Shown here: piece by piece, positions 1-8,614 of the stretch
Position numbering within the stretch: the first letter of the stretch is position 1
Layout of the letters: every line of letters begins with the position of its first letter
Source: Betaproteobacteria bacterium
GTDB lineage: Bacteria > Pseudomonadota > Gammaproteobacteria > Burkholderiales > Burkholderiaceae
Assembly: GCA_018969885.1 (NCBI GenBank)
Contig: JAGWXN010000055.1
Coordinates: forward strand, 1-13,915
Length of the DNA stretch: 13,915 nt
Direction: 5' to 3'
Position numbers and translations under genes: made by a program
Notes under the pieces: generated by a model
What the model was told of the DNA's origin: nothing
What the model saw: only the letters and a program-made list of their open reading frames with translations
Database searches by the model: none

Positions 1-473
1 GAACCGCGCGCTCGGGCGGCATCAGCAAGGCCGCATCCATGATGCACGTGCACAACGAGCTCCTCGAAAAACGCCCGGAGCTTCTACGACGGCTCTACGA
101 ACCGTTTCACTGGAACCGGCAGGGAGAACATCCCGAAGGCGACCCGCTCACCAACCTCCATCCGATTTTCGAGCTCCGCGGCGGGCAGGTGTGCTCGCGC
201 TTCAATCCGGCGCTGGTGCCCAAGGGCTATGAACTGGTGGGTCTGCAGCCCGATGCTCTGGGCCTGGAGGCGCTACGAGAGGCCGCCCGCATCATGTCCG
301 AGGAACAGAACCACATCACGTTCGTGCTGAACGCGGGCGAGATCCAGTATGTGAACAATTATCGTCTGGCGCATCTGCGAACTGATTATCAGGACTATGA
401 CGAGCCTGACCGCAAGCGCCATCTGGTGCGCATCTTCCTGCGTGACTTCGGTCGGCGCTCCTACATGGGCTGA
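1..473 (+). CDS. TauD/TfdA-family Fe(II)/2-oxoglutarate dioxygenase (3' part only)
   Basis: This open frame is already running at the window edge (first full codon at 3) and gives 156 residues before TGA at 471-473, so it is the C-terminal half of a longer protein; the ATG at 39 is internal. The visible part begins with the SGGISKAAS segment and continues with [12 protein letters not shown], both typical of the TauD/TfdA fold. Near the end, NNYRLAHLR supplies the distal iron-binding His (codon 372-374), and the downstream [10 protein letters not shown] segment supplies the Arg expected to hold the 2-oxoglutarate carboxylate. The upstream His-x-Asp iron ligands lie outside the window. Family members hydroxylate small organic acids, amines or sulfonates in the cytoplasm; the substrate cannot be read from this fragment. 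It ends 17 bases before mutS on the same strand. The family call is confident, the exact reaction is not. Confidence 0.85.
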   Translation, partial: TARSGGISKAASMMHVHNELLEKRPELLRRLYEPFHWNRQGEHPEGDPLTNLHPIFELRGGQVCSRFNPALVPKGYELVGLQPDALGLEALREAARIMSEEQNHITFVLNAGEIQYVNNYRLAHLRTDYQDYDEPDRKRHLVRIFLRDFGRRSYMG

Positions 474-490
474 CCCGTGCATCGCTCCCC

Positions 491-3196
491 ATGACTACGC
501 CGCGCGAGACGGCCGCGGTGGCCTCGTCCAGTTCGCACACGCCGATGATGCAACAGTTCCTGCGCATCAAGGCCGATTATCCGGAGATGCTGCTCTTCTA
601 CCGGATGGGCGATTTTTACGAACTCTTCTATGACGACGCCGACAAGGCCGCTCGCCTGCTGGGCATCACACTCACCCGGCGAGGCGTGTCGGCTGGCGAA
701 CCGATTCCGATGGCGGGTGTGCCGGTTCACGCGGTCGAGCAGTACCTTGCTCGGCTGATCCGAATCGGTGAGTCGGTCGCGGTGTGCGAGCAGATCGGCG
801 ATCCAGCCCTCGCGAAGGGCCCGGTGGAACGCAAGGTGGTGCGTATCGTTACCCCAGGCACCATCACGGATGCACAACTGTTACCCGAGCGCGAAGACCG
901 GGTGCTGCTGGCACTCAACCCGGGCCCGCGCGCCGACAGCCGCTGCGGGCTCGCCTGGATGGTGGTGGCAAGCGGCGAGTTCTGGCTGGCCGAGGTCGAG
1001 GCGCCGGCGCTCGCGCAGGAGCTCGACCGGCTGCGCGCAGCCGAGGTGGTTGTGGCCGACGGCCGAACCTTGGCGCCGGCCCTGCTCACCCTGATCGGCG
1101 CGGCCCCGGTGGCGCGCGCGCCTGACTGGCACTTCGAGCCCGAGCGTGCGGAACGAACCCTCACCGAAGCCTTCGGCGTCCGTGATCTGGCGGGGTTCGG
1201 TGTGAGCGATCAGCCGCTTGCCGTGGGCGCAGCCGGCGCGTTGTATCAGTACGTGGCGCGCACACAGGGGCAGGCCCTGCCGCATCTGCAGGGCTTACGC
1301 GTTCATCAGGGCGGCGAGTTCATCGAACTCGATCCGGTGGCAAGGCGCAATCTCGAACTGGTTGATACGCTCCGCGGCGACGACGGTCCCTGCCTGATTC
1401 GAATCGTGGACCGCTGCGCGACCGCTGCGGGCGGGCGACTGCTGCGTCGCTGGCTGCAGCAGCCGCTGCGTGATCCGAATCAAGCGGCGGCGCGCCATGA
1501 TCAGGTCGACGCCATGGCCGCGATGCGACTCGCGCTTCAGGATCAACTCGCCCGCCTCCCGGACCTTGAACGCGTTGCCACCCGGATCGCATTGGGCAGC
1601 GTGCGCCCGCGCGAGCTGGCGGCGCTGCGCGATGCGGCGCCAGCCGTCGCTGCCGTGCGAACGCTTCTCACCGGTTCCCCGCAGAACCGGTTCGACGATC
1701 TGTTGAGCCGACTCGCGCTACCGGATGCCGCCTGGCAACCCATCGCTCGCGCGCTCCTCGATGAACCGGCCGCGCTCGCCCGCGAGGGCGGCGTCATCCG
1801 CGATGGCTTCGATGCGGAGCTCGACGAACTGCGTGCAATCGACCGCGATTGCGACAGCTTCCTCGCCCAGATGGAACTCGCCGAGCGCGAACGAACCGGT
1901 ATCGCCAATTTGCGCGTGGGCTACAACAACGTGCATGGCTTCTTCATTGAAGTCACCCACGGACAGTCTGAAAAAGTGCCGATTGACTATCGGCGACGGC
2001 AAACCCTCAAGAACGCTGAGCGCTACATCACGCCCGAGCTCAAGGCCTTTGAAGACAAGGCACTGTCGGCGCGCGAGCGGGCACTTGCCCGCGAGCGTCT
2101 GCTCTACGAGCAATTGGTAGGGCAGTTGAGCGCATCGGTCCCGGCCTGGCAGCAGGCCGGGCGCGCGATTGCCGAGATCGACGTGCTGGCGAACTTTGCC
2201 GAGCGTGCGGCCACGCTTCGATGGACCCGCCCGCGTTTTGTCCGAACACCGGGCATTGAAATCCGAGCGGGGCGTCATCCGGTGGTCGAAGACGGCGTTG
2301 AGACCTATGTTCCCAACGACTGCGTCATGCGCGAGAACCGCAGGATGCTGCTCATCACGGGCCCGAACATGGGCGGCAAATCCACCTACATGCGTTCAAT
2401 CGCCCTGATCGCAGTGCTCGCATGCTGCGGCAGCTTCGTGCCAGCCGATTCCTGTGAGCTGGGACCGATCGATCGGATCTTCACCCGCATTGGCGCCTCC
2501 GACGATCTGGCCGGTGGGCGCTCAACCTTCATGGTCGAGATGACCGAAGCGGCAGCGATTCTGCATGCAGCAACCGAACATTCGCTTGTGCTGATGGATG
2601 AAATCGGCCGCGGCACCTCCACCTTCGACGGGCTGTCCCTTGCGCACGCCATCGCTTCACGGCTGCTGTCGCACAACCGCAGTTTCACCCTGTTTGCCAC
2701 CCACTACTTCGAGCTCACAGAGCTCGCCGCCACGCACCCGGGCGCGGTCAACCTGCATCTGTCGGCCGCCGAACATCGCGGCGGCATTGTGTTTCTGCAC
2801 GAGGTTCGCGATGGCCCGGCGAGTCGCAGCTATGGCCTGCAGGTGGCCCGACTCGCGGGCGTGCCGCAGCCTGTGATCCGCACTGCGGGCACGCTGCTCT
2901 CCAAGCTCGAGGCACGCGCACGCGCCGACGAACAGCAGTTCGATCTCTTTGCCGCCGAACCGGCGCCGGCCAGCGATGGTCCCAGCCGCGAAGCCGCCAC
3001 CTCCCACCTATTGGACGATCCTGGTCATCATCTGGGGAGTACGCCAACCGCGGCGCTCGATCACGAAGACCCGACGCGGGTCGAGAAGGCGCTTGCGCTT
3101 TGCGAGCAGCTGCTTGAGATCGATCCCGATTCACTCACCCCGCGTGAGGCGCTTGCGCAGCTTTACGCACTGCGCGCGCAGCTCTCGCACGACTGA
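491..3196 (+). CDS. mutS: DNA mismatch repair protein MutS
   Basis: This is a full-length MutS of 901 residues, somewhat longer than the 853 of E. coli. MutS binds mispaired or looped DNA and recruits MutL through its ATPase. The N-terminal domain carries the mismatch-wedging motif F42-Y43-E44 inside [13 protein letters not shown]. The C-terminal ABC-type ATPase has the Walker A motif GPNMGGKST (residues 624-632), a signature region [14 protein letters not shown], the Walker B acidic pair D703-E704 in [13 protein letters not shown], and the switch His H738 in ATHYFEL. The far C-terminus holds Q816-F817-D818-L819-F820, a close match to the beta-clamp-binding pentapeptide, then a low-complexity linker and the [16 protein letters not shown] tetramerization helix (here starting IDPDSLTP). 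The ATG at 491 is chosen because it leaves an N-terminus of the usual length before HTPMMQQ; no clear Shine-Dalgarno is visible. It sits 17 bases after the dioxygenase and 13 bases before the phosphoesterase. Confidence 0.98.
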   Translation: MTTPRETAAVASSSSHTPMMQQFLRIKADYPEMLLFYRMGDFYELFYDDADKAARLLGITLTRRGVSAGEPIPMAGVPVHAVEQYLARLIRIGESVAVCEQIGDPALAKGPVERKVVRIVTPGTITDAQLLPEREDRVLLALNPGPRADSRCGLAWMVVASGEFWLAEVEAPALAQELDRLRAAEVVVADGRTLAPALLTLIGAAPVARAPDWHFEPERAERTLTEAFGVRDLAGFGVSDQPLAVGAAGALYQYVARTQGQALPHLQGLRVHQGGEFIELDPVARRNLELVDTLRGDDGPCLIRIVDRCATAAGGRLLRRWLQQPLRDPNQAAARHDQVDAMAAMRLALQDQLARLPDLERVATRIALGSVRPRELAALRDAAPAVAAVRTLLTGSPQNRFDDLLSRLALPDAAWQPIARALLDEPAALAREGGVIRDGFDAELDELRAIDRDCDSFLAQMELAERERTGIANLRVGYNNVHGFFIEVTHGQSEKVPIDYRRRQTLKNAERYITPELKAFEDKALSARERALARERLLYEQLVGQLSASVPAWQQAGRAIAEIDVLANFAERAATLRWTRPRFVRTPGIEIRAGRHPVVEDGVETYVPNDCVMRENRRMLLITGPNMGGKSTYMRSIALIAVLACCGSFVPADSCELGPIDRIFTRIGASDDLAGGRSTFMVEMTEAAAILHAATEHSLVLMDEIGRGTSTFDGLSLAHAIASRLLSHNRSFTLFATHYFELTELAATHPGAVNLHLSAAEHRGGIVFLHEVRDGPASRSYGLQVARLAGVPQPVIRTAGTLLSKLEARARADEQQFDLFAAEPAPASDGPSREAATSHLLDDPGHHLGSTPTAALDHEDPTRVEKALALCEQLLEIDPDSLTPREALAQLYALRAQLSHD

Positions 3197-3209
3197 GCTT
3201 CGCACCGGC

Positions 3210-4316
3210 ATGACTGCGTCCGTCTCGCCCGGCCGTCGCCAGCTGCTGACCGCAGGCCTGTCGGCTGCGACCTTGCCGGTCAGCATGCGGGCGGGTGCCG
3301 CACGCGCTGCGACGACCACGCCCTCTGATTCTTCCAGCGCTTTCGCGGCCGCTGCCACGTCCGCTGTTTCCGCAGCCCCCGGTCCGCCCGGCGCTCGCAC
3401 CAGTTTCGCCCTGATCGGCGATCTCCCCTACTGGCGCTTTGAGCTCGCCAATGTGCCCGCGCTGTTAGGCGAGATGGCCGAGCAGTGCGCCTTTGGTATC
3501 CATGTGGGCGATCTCAAAGGCGGCTCTGAACCGTGTTCCGATGCGCTGCTCGAATCGCGGCTCGCGCTCTTCGGGCAAAGCCGTATCCCGCTGGTTTACA
3601 CCCCGGGCGACAACGAATGGACTGACTGCTGGCGCCCCGCAGCGGGCGACCACGACCCTGCCGAACGGCTGGCCTGGTTGCGTCGCCGCGTATTTCTGCG
3701 CGAGGCGCCCTGGCTCGGTCCCCCTGAACGCGCAATCTGGCAGCAGCTTGCAACCCCGGCAGCCGAGCCGCTGCTTGCGAAGGGTCCGGTACGTCAGTCG
3801 GACGTAGAGGGGGGGCCGCCCGAAAACCTCATGTGGACAGCAGGGGGCGTGCTCTTTCTCACACTGAACCTTCCCGGCTCCGATAACGGCAGGCGCTCTC
3901 CGCTCGACGATGCCGACCGCCTGGAGCGCGATGCGCACAACCGGCGCTGGCTCGAGCAGGCACGCCAGCGCGCCGAGCGGGCCAGCCTGCCCGCCATCGC
4001 GCTGGCCATTCACGCCAATCCCGGGTTCGGCCGTGGCATTGATCCGTCCAGGGTGCTGGGCGACGACGGTTACGCCAGCTTTCGTCATGATCTCGCGCAA
4101 CTCAACGCCCGCTTTTCGGGCCATGTACTGGTCATGCATGGCGACACCCACCGATTCCGGGTGGACCGGATTCTTCCCCGTCTCACTCGCGTGGAATGTT
4201 TTGGCAGTCCGTTCACCGGGTCGTGGGTGAGAATCGAGGTGACCCCCCAACGGCCCATGCCCTTCGAGATCACGGTTCGGCCGGCCGCGCCGCCGCGCGA
4301 CGAAAGTACACCCTGA
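3210..4316 (+). CDS. Exported metallophosphoesterase with twin-arginine-like leader
   Basis: The protein has 368 residues from the ATG at 3210. The frame stays open further upstream inside mutS, but only this start places a leader at the N-terminus: GRRQLLTAG (residues 8-16), a hydrophobic run, then an Ala-x-Ala site near residues 31-33. That suggests Tat export to the periplasm. Residues about 34-62 are a low-complexity Ala/Ser/Thr/Pro linker. The body has calcineurin-like metallophosphoesterase blocks in order: D71 in IGDLPYW, H98-V-G-D101, G133-D134-N135-E136, H268 in HANPG, and H310-G-D-T-H314. The first block lacks the His of the classic DxH, and the last reads GDTH rather than GHxH, so this is a divergent branch. 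The likely activity is hydrolysis of a phosphomonoester or diester; the substrate is unknown. It starts 13 bases after mutS and may be cotranscribed with it, although the functions look unrelated. Confidence 0.8.
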   Translation: MTASVSPGRRQLLTAGLSAATLPVSMRAGAARAATTTPSDSSSAFAAAATSAVSAAPGPPGARTSFALIGDLPYWRFELANVPALLGEMAEQCAFGIHVGDLKGGSEPCSDALLESRLALFGQSRIPLVYTPGDNEWTDCWRPAAGDHDPAERLAWLRRRVFLREAPWLGPPERAIWQQLATPAAEPLLAKGPVRQSDVEGGPPENLMWTAGGVLFLTLNLPGSDNGRRSPLDDADRLERDAHNRRWLEQARQRAERASLPAIALAIHANPGFGRGIDPSRVLGDDGYASFRHDLAQLNARFSGHVLVMHGDTHRFRVDRILPRLTRVECFGSPFTGSWVRIEVTPQRPMPFEITVRPAAPPRDESTP

Positions 4317-4322
4317 CGCAAC

Positions 4323-4350
4323 TGAGCCCGCGGTTCGTACCTCAGGCTCA
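4323..4350 (+). terminator. Inverted repeat after the phosphoesterase gene, possible weak terminator
   Basis: TGAGCC at 4323-4328 and GGCTCA at 4345-4350 form a perfect six-base inverted repeat with a 16-base loop, seven bases after the phosphoesterase stop. No T-run follows, so it does not meet the usual picture of an intrinsic terminator. It could be a weak or Rho-assisted end, or a chance repeat. Confidence 0.2.
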
Positions 4351-4409
4351 AATCTCGTTAGAAAGGCGTTCGCACTTCCTCCTCGAGGATCGTTTGACTG
4401 GGCCACGAT

Positions 4410-4439
4410 TTGCCTCAGTCTCCCGTCCGACGCTACAAT
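4410..4439 (+). promoter_or_regulatory. Candidate sigma70 promoter of rpmE2
   Basis: TTGCCT (4410-4415) and TACAAT (4434-4439) are separated by 18 bases and match the -35 and -10 hexamers at four and five of six positions. Transcription would start near 4446, giving a leader of about 43 bases before the rpmE2 ATG. This region is visibly more AT-rich than the flanking genes. No AT-rich palindrome resembling a Zur operator is apparent. Confidence 0.6.
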
Positions 4440-4488
4440 TATCGGTTTCGCGCTTTCCAGACAAGCCAATTTTTGTAGAGATTTCCCA

Positions 4489-4749
4489 ATGAAAGACGGC
4501 ATTCACCCCGACTACCGAGACGTCGTGTTCCTCGACATGGCAAGCGGCTTTAAGTTCATTACCCGCTCCACGATCAACACGCGCGAGTCCATCAAGATGG
4601 ACGACGGTAAGGAATACCCCCTTTTCAAGCTCGACGTGACCTCCGAGTCGCATCCTTTCTACACCGGGGCTCAGCAGCGCATCATCGAGACCGGCCGGGT
4701 GGAGAAGTTCCGCCAGAAATTTGCCCGCAGCAGCGCCAAGCCCTCCTGA
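4489..4749 (+). CDS. rpmE2: 50S ribosomal protein L31 type B
   Basis: The protein has 86 residues, the usual length for type B L31. It begins [10 protein letters not shown] and contains [11 protein letters not shown] and SHPFYTG, the family's hallmark stretches, followed by [11 protein letters not shown]. It has no cysteine, so the zinc-binding CxxC of type A L31 is absent; such C-minus proteins can replace the zinc form when zinc is scarce, although in many betaproteobacteria it seems to be the only L31. L31 binds at the central protuberance and bridges the 50S and 30S subunits. The ATG is preceded by a weak purine-rich stretch (about 4475-4481). The gene has its own candidate promoter. Rho, a neighbour I would expect in some related genomes, is not next to it here. 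Confidence 0.97.
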   Translation: MKDGIHPDYRDVVFLDMASGFKFITRSTINTRESIKMDDGKEYPLFKLDVTSESHPFYTGAQQRIIETGRVEKFRQKFARSSAKPS

Positions 4750-4756
4750 TTTTCAG

Positions 4757-4792
4757 GCAGGTTCACGCCTGCTCGGCGGGGCGCTAGGCGCC
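4757..4792 (+). terminator. Two small hairpins after rpmE2, possible weak terminator
   Basis: The 48-base gap after rpmE2 holds GCAGG (4757-4761) pairing with CCTGC (4768-4772), then GGCGC (4780-4784) pairing with GCGCC (4788-4792) around a three-base loop. Neither is followed by a T-run, so termination is uncertain; the second hairpin lies just ahead of the next start codon and could instead affect its translation. Confidence 0.25.
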
Positions 4793-4797
4793 ATCGT

Positions 4798-6504
4798 ATG
4801 TCGTCCCCCGCCTTTATCGTGACCCAGCACGAGGCCCGGCGCCTGCCCGGCCTCGTGTTGTTTTTGTTGTGCTCGCTTTTCATTCTCCCGGGACTGTTGG
4901 GCCGGGATCCGTGGGGCCGGGCGGATGCCGAAGGATTCGGCCTGGCGCTCACCATGGCGCGGGGCGCCATCGATGACTGGCTCGCGCCCAATGTGTTCGG
5001 ATTGCCCGTCGCCGAGGAAGGACCGCTGCCCGCTTGGCTGGGGGCACTCGCCATTCTGTCGTTCGGACCGCTGGTGGGCGAACCCGCGGCCGCACGCCTG
5101 GCAAGTGGTCTGGTCACCGCGCTAGGGCTGCTATGGGTCTGGCGTGCCACCACGCTGCTCGCCGCCCGCCCCGAGATTCAACCCTCAGACCCGTTCGAAG
5201 TATCGGCTCGAGCGGCCGATATCGGGCGTGCCGTGGCGGATGCCGCGCTGCTCGTGTGCGTGGCCACCTGCGGGCTAATCGCCCGCGTCCACGAAACCTC
5301 GGCCATTGCATTCCAGTTCGCCTGGCTGGCGGCCTTTGCGCTAGGCGCCGCCCTGGCGATCGAGCGGCCGCTTCGAGGTGGGTTGATCGCAGGGACCGCC
5401 ATCGCGGCGAGCGCCCTCACACGGGGCCTGCCGATCGCCATGGCACTGGTGGCAGTCCTCGTCCTTCTGCCCGTGTTCGTACAGCGCTACCGATTGGTGG
5501 CGCTCCCCATGCTAGGCAGCGCGCTCGCGAGCGCCGTCGTGCTCGCTCTCCCCTGGCCGATCGCCCTGGTGGGTCAGCATCCCGACGGCGATGCGTGGCT
5601 GCGCGTCTGGCTGGGTTGGAACGCGGCCGAAATCGGCACAGGATCGCTTCGTTCGCTGGTTTTTCTGGCCCGTAACCTGCCCTGGTACCTCTGGCCTGCC
5701 TGGCCGCTCGCGCTCTGGGCGGCTTGGCGCTGGCGCGCGCAATGGCGAACCCCGGCGCTGTCGCTGCCTCTGCTGATGGCGGGGGCTGCGGGCGTGCTCA
5801 TGCTGCTCACGCCGGTGCCCAGCGAAACCATGATGCTGCCTGCTGTGGTGCCCGCCGCCATGCTGGCCGCGCTCGCACTACCGGTGGTCGAACGCGGCCT
5901 GGTGAGCCTTCTTGACTGGATTGCGGTCGCCACGTTCTCGCTGATTGGCGTGGTGATCTGGGCCTATTGGCTCGCACTCCTCACCGGTTTTCCGCCGCGT
6001 ATGGCCGATAGCGCCATGCGGCTTGCACCGGGCTTCGCATCCGGTATGGCAGGCCTTCAAACCCTTGCAGGGCTGATCGCGAGCCTCGCGTGGCTGGCAC
6101 TGGTGTGGTGGCGCGCGTCGCGACGGCCGCGCGCGATCTGGCGCCCGATGGCGCTCTCTTCGGGCGGGTTGCTGCTCGCTTGGGTCTTGCTTATCGTGTT
6201 GTGGCTTCCTGCCTATAACGCGCGGGTGAGCTATCGCGGCGTGGCGACCGACCTCGCCACGGCTCTTGGCAGGACCGATGGGTGCGTACGTGGCGAGCCA
6301 CTTGACGCTGCCCAGCGCGCGAACCTCGCCCACTTTGGCGGCATCCGGTTCGGCCGACCCGGCGAGCGCTGCGACTGGTTGTTGATCCGCGACGACGCGC
6401 GCGCCCGCCACACGCCCCCCAGCACCGAATGGCAGTCCGTGTGGCAGGGCCGTCGCCCCTTCGACAGCACCGAACGCTTCGTGCTTTATCGGCGCGCCCA
6501 GTGA
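4798..6504 (+). CDS. GT-C membrane glycosyltransferase, ArnT/PMT-like
   Basis: The 568-residue protein is mostly hydrophobic, with roughly ten to twelve likely membrane segments up to about residue 480. The first predicted periplasmic loop carries GRDPWGRADAEG (about residues 35-46), rich in acidic residues (D37, D43, E45). In GT-C enzymes such as ArnT and protein mannosyltransferases this loop holds the catalytic and metal-binding acids. A soluble C-terminal tail of about 90 residues contains two cysteines (in GCVRGE and ERCDW) that could form a disulfide in the periplasm. Such enzymes move a sugar from a polyprenyl-phosphate donor to a lipid, glycan or protein acceptor; the acceptor here is not identifiable. 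Its TGA overlaps the GTG start of the MATE transporter, so the two are probably made together. The superfamily call is good, the substrate is unknown. Confidence 0.8.
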   Translation: MSSPAFIVTQHEARRLPGLVLFLLCSLFILPGLLGRDPWGRADAEGFGLALTMARGAIDDWLAPNVFGLPVAEEGPLPAWLGALAILSFGPLVGEPAAARLASGLVTALGLLWVWRATTLLAARPEIQPSDPFEVSARAADIGRAVADAALLVCVATCGLIARVHETSAIAFQFAWLAAFALGAALAIERPLRGGLIAGTAIAASALTRGLPIAMALVAVLVLLPVFVQRYRLVALPMLGSALASAVVLALPWPIALVGQHPDGDAWLRVWLGWNAAEIGTGSLRSLVFLARNLPWYLWPAWPLALWAAWRWRAQWRTPALSLPLLMAGAAGVLMLLTPVPSETMMLPAVVPAAMLAALALPVVERGLVSLLDWIAVATFSLIGVVIWAYWLALLTGFPPRMADSAMRLAPGFASGMAGLQTLAGLIASLAWLALVWWRASRRPRAIWRPMALSSGGLLLAWVLLIVLWLPAYNARVSYRGVATDLATALGRTDGCVRGEPLDAAQRANLAHFGGIRFGRPGERCDWLLIRDDARARHTPPSTEWQSVWQGRRPFDSTERFVLYRRAQ

Positions 6505-7907
6505 GCGTGCAACTGGAACCCCTCAGCGGACTGCGACTGCGCCTGCGGCTGCTGAAGATGGCCGCGCCGCTGTTCGTGGCGCAGATCGCGCTGATGATGC
6601 AAGGCATCATCGATACCCTGATGGCGGGCCGCCTGTCGGCCGAGGACGTAGCCGGCATCGGGCTGGGTGCGAGCATCTATTTCTCGGTCTACATCGGACT
6701 GATGGGCGTACAACTCGCCCTGGTCCCCATCTGTGCTCGGCACCACGGCGCTGACGATGCGAGCGCCATCGGTGCAGAGATTCGCCAGGGATACTGGCTC
6801 GCTCTGCTGCTGTCAGTCCCCGGCTGTGTGCTGCTCGCCTTCACAGACGGTTGGCTGGCGATTGCCAGCCCGCCAGACGAAGTCGCTCAGGTCACGCGCC
6901 CCTACCTGGCCGCCGCGGCGGTGGGACTGCCGGCTGCGCTCCTCTTTCGCAATTTTCATGCGTTGGCGGTGGCCACCTCACGGCCTGGCCTCGTGATGGG
7001 GCTCAATCTCGCGATGCTGGTTCTCAAGATCCCGGCCAATCTGCTTTTCATGCACGGGTTCTCGCTGGGCGGCCTCCTGACGGTGCCCGCAATGGGTGGA
7101 GCAGGCTGCGGCGTGGCCTCTGCGCTCCTCGCCTGGATCACGGCGGGCGCCGCCGCGCTCCTGCTCGCCTACGAACCGGGTCTTCAACGCTATCGCGCGC
7201 TGGTTCCGGCTGCGCCATCGCTCGCCTGGATGAAGCGGGTGCTGAAACTCGGGCTGCCGATCGGGGCTACGCAGCTGGTCGAGGTCACCTCGTTCACCTT
7301 CATGGCGATCTTTCTGGCGCGTCAGGACGCGGTGGTGGGCGCGAGTCACCAGATCGCTGCGCGACTCGCGGGTCTCACCTACATGATCGGGCTGGCGTTG
7401 GGCACGGCCACCAGCACGCTCGCCGCCCAGGCAATCGGCGCCGGTCATCCGCAACGCGCCCGCGAGGTGGCGCTCACGGGACTGCGGCTTGGGGCGTGGG
7501 CGGGTCTTGCCGCGATGACAGTGCTCTACGGGCTGCGCGAACCGCTCTCAGCGCTCTTTAGCACCGATCAGGCGGTGGTGGCCATGGCCGTACCGCTAGT
7601 AGCCGTGGTCTGCTTCTTCCACTTCTTCGACAGCGCACAGACCCAGATCACGCTGGTGCTGCGCGCCTGGCATGTGACCGCCTCGCCGATGTTCGTGCAT
7701 CTTGCGGCGCTCTGGGGTATGGGTCTGGGCGGCGGCTGGTGGCTCACCTATGTGTATCCCGAACGCGGGGGGCCATGGGCGGAGTGGCTATCGGGCGCGG
7801 CCGGATTCTGGGTGGCGGGGGCAGTGGCGCTTGCCATCGCCACGATCGGCGTGGCGGCCATCCTGTGGCAGGCCTGGCGATCGGACGACCGGCAGAGCGC
7901 TTCCTAG
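6501..7907 (+). CDS. MATE-family efflux transporter (NorM/DinF-like)
   Basis: The protein has 468 residues from a GTG at 6501, a normal length for MATE transporters. The frame is open back to an ATG at 6429, but the GTG start forms a GTGA overlap with the glycosyltransferase stop, removes a Pro/Arg-rich non-family extension and places MAAPLFVAQIALMMQGIIDT as the first membrane helix, as expected. About twelve hydrophobic segments follow, with the internal twofold repeat of the family: the second half restarts near MKRVLKLGLPIGATQLVEV. MATE proteins export cationic drugs or metabolites using sodium or proton gradients in the inner membrane. No Shine-Dalgarno is visible before the GTG, which supports coupling to the upstream gene. 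The substrate is unknown; joint work with the glycosyltransferase, for example moving a lipid or glycan, is only a hypothesis. Confidence 0.88.
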   Translation: MSVQLEPLSGLRLRLRLLKMAAPLFVAQIALMMQGIIDTLMAGRLSAEDVAGIGLGASIYFSVYIGLMGVQLALVPICARHHGADDASAIGAEIRQGYWLALLLSVPGCVLLAFTDGWLAIASPPDEVAQVTRPYLAAAAVGLPAALLFRNFHALAVATSRPGLVMGLNLAMLVLKIPANLLFMHGFSLGGLLTVPAMGGAGCGVASALLAWITAGAAALLLAYEPGLQRYRALVPAAPSLAWMKRVLKLGLPIGATQLVEVTSFTFMAIFLARQDAVVGASHQIAARLAGLTYMIGLALGTATSTLAAQAIGAGHPQRAREVALTGLRLGAWAGLAAMTVLYGLREPLSALFSTDQAVVAMAVPLVAVVCFFHFFDSAQTQITLVLRAWHVTASPMFVHLAALWGMGLGGGWWLTYVYPERGGPWAEWLSGAAGFWVAGAVALAIATIGVAAILWQAWRSDDRQSAS

Positions 7908-7908
7908 C

Positions 7909-7926
7909 GCTGACGCTCAGCCGCTT
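7909..7926 (+). terminator. Short hairpin after the MATE gene
   Basis: GCTGA (7909-7913) pairs with TCAGC (7917-7921) around a three-base loop directly after the stop codon, followed by CGCTTT. The stem is short and the T-run minimal, so it is a weak candidate terminator. The rest of the 90-base convergent gap to orn shows nothing else clear. Confidence 0.3.
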
Positions 7927-7997
7927 TGGCCCCGACCGCTGCGGCGCATTCCCAGGGAGCCCCCACCTCCGAGACACCCACCGCCCGCGTCACCGCA

Positions 7998-8582
7998 TCA
8001 GGAACTGGCGGGCGGGTTTACCGGCGCGGCGGCCAGCCCGATGAAGTGTTCGCGATAAAACCGCAGTTCATCGATGGACTCGAAGATGTCGGCGAGCGCC
8101 GTGTGCGCACCGCGCTTGCCGAACTTGCGCGCGACCTCGGGGCGCCAGCGCCGGCAAAGCTCTTTGAGCGTACTCACATCGAGATTGCGATAGTGAAAAA
8201 AAGACTCGAGCCTGGGCATGTAGCGGGCCATGAAGCGCCGATCCTGGCAGATGGAATTGCCGCACATCGGCGACTTGCCCGCTGGCACCCAGGGCGCCAG
8301 AAAATCTAGCAGCGCCTGCTCGGCGCTCGCCTCCGACCAGGGTGAGACCCGCACGCGATCGATCAGCCCGGAGCGCTTGTGAGTGCTCTGGTTCCATTGG
8401 TCCATGCCACCCAGCACCTCATCGGTCTGCCGGATCGCAAACGATTCGCTCTGCGCACGCACGGTGAGTGACTCATCGGTGATCACCAGCGCGACCTCGA
8501 TGATGCGATCATGATCGGGCCGCAGGCCGGTCATCTCCATGTCGACCCATACCAGCAGCGATTCATCAGGTGCCTGTGACAT
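7998..8582 (-). CDS. orn: Oligoribonuclease
   Basis: The protein has 194 residues, close to E. coli Orn (181). Orn degrades two- to five-nucleotide RNAs, including pGpG from cyclic-di-GMP breakdown, to mononucleotides in the cytoplasm. All DEDDh exonuclease residues are visible: D14 and E16 in [11 protein letters not shown]114 in [10 protein letters not shown], and H160 and D165 in AHTALADI, at spacings matching E. coli. The frame is open further upstream to 8612, but the ATG at 8580-8582 is preferred: it puts the first catalytic Asp at the usual distance and is preceded by a GGAGGA ribosome-binding site that would lie inside the longer version. The gene is divergent from the M48 peptidase gene and convergent with the MATE gene. 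Confidence 0.97.
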   Translation of the reverse strand: MSQAPDESLLVWVDMEMTGLRPDHDRIIEVALVITDESLTVRAQSESFAIRQTDEVLGGMDQWNQSTHKRSGLIDRVRVSPWSEASAEQALLDFLAPWVPAGKSPMCGNSICQDRRFMARYMPRLESFFHYRNLDVSTLKELCRRWRPEVARKFGKRGAHTALADIFESIDELRFYREHFIGLAAAPVNPPASS

Positions 8583-8585
8583 AAT
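8577..8585 (+). promoter_or_regulatory. Candidate extended -10 promoter of the M48 peptidase gene
   Basis: CATAAT (8580-8585) matches the -10 consensus at five of six positions and is preceded by TG plus one base (8577-8579), an extended -10 element. No good -35 hexamer is seen at the right distance. Transcription would begin near 8592, about 23 bases before the peptidase ATG. The element lies over the start codon of orn on the other strand. Confidence 0.35.
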
Positions 8586-8591
8586 CAGTGA

Positions 8592-8597
8592 TCCTCC
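8592..8597 (-). promoter_or_regulatory. Ribosome-binding site of orn
   Basis: On the minus strand GGAGGA ends nine bases before the ATG at 8582. It is one of the two clear Shine-Dalgarno sequences in the window and decides the orn start against longer in-frame alternatives (8606 and 8612). Confidence 0.7.
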
Positions 8598-8614
8598 GGG
8601 CGTCATTCTCACAC

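Noticed and set aside
1718..2278. Minus-strand open frame of 186 codons inside mutS
   Set aside because: It is antisense to the conserved core of MutS with no protein-family features; a GC-driven shadow frame.
4394..4399. TTGACT as the -35 element of rpmE2
   Set aside because: It is a good hexamer but 34 bases from the TACAAT -10; TTGCCT at 4410-4415 has the correct 18-base spacing.
3465..4502. Long minus-strand open frame opposite the phosphoesterase gene
   Set aside because: It mirrors the codon pattern of the plus-strand gene in high-GC DNA, has no recognisable domain and no ribosome-binding site; the plus-strand frame has metallophosphoesterase motifs.
5878..6411. Minus-strand open frame of 177 codons opposite the glycosyltransferase
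   Set aside because: Its low-complexity Arg/Ala/Pro/His composition is typical of the reverse of a hydrophobic GC-rich membrane gene.
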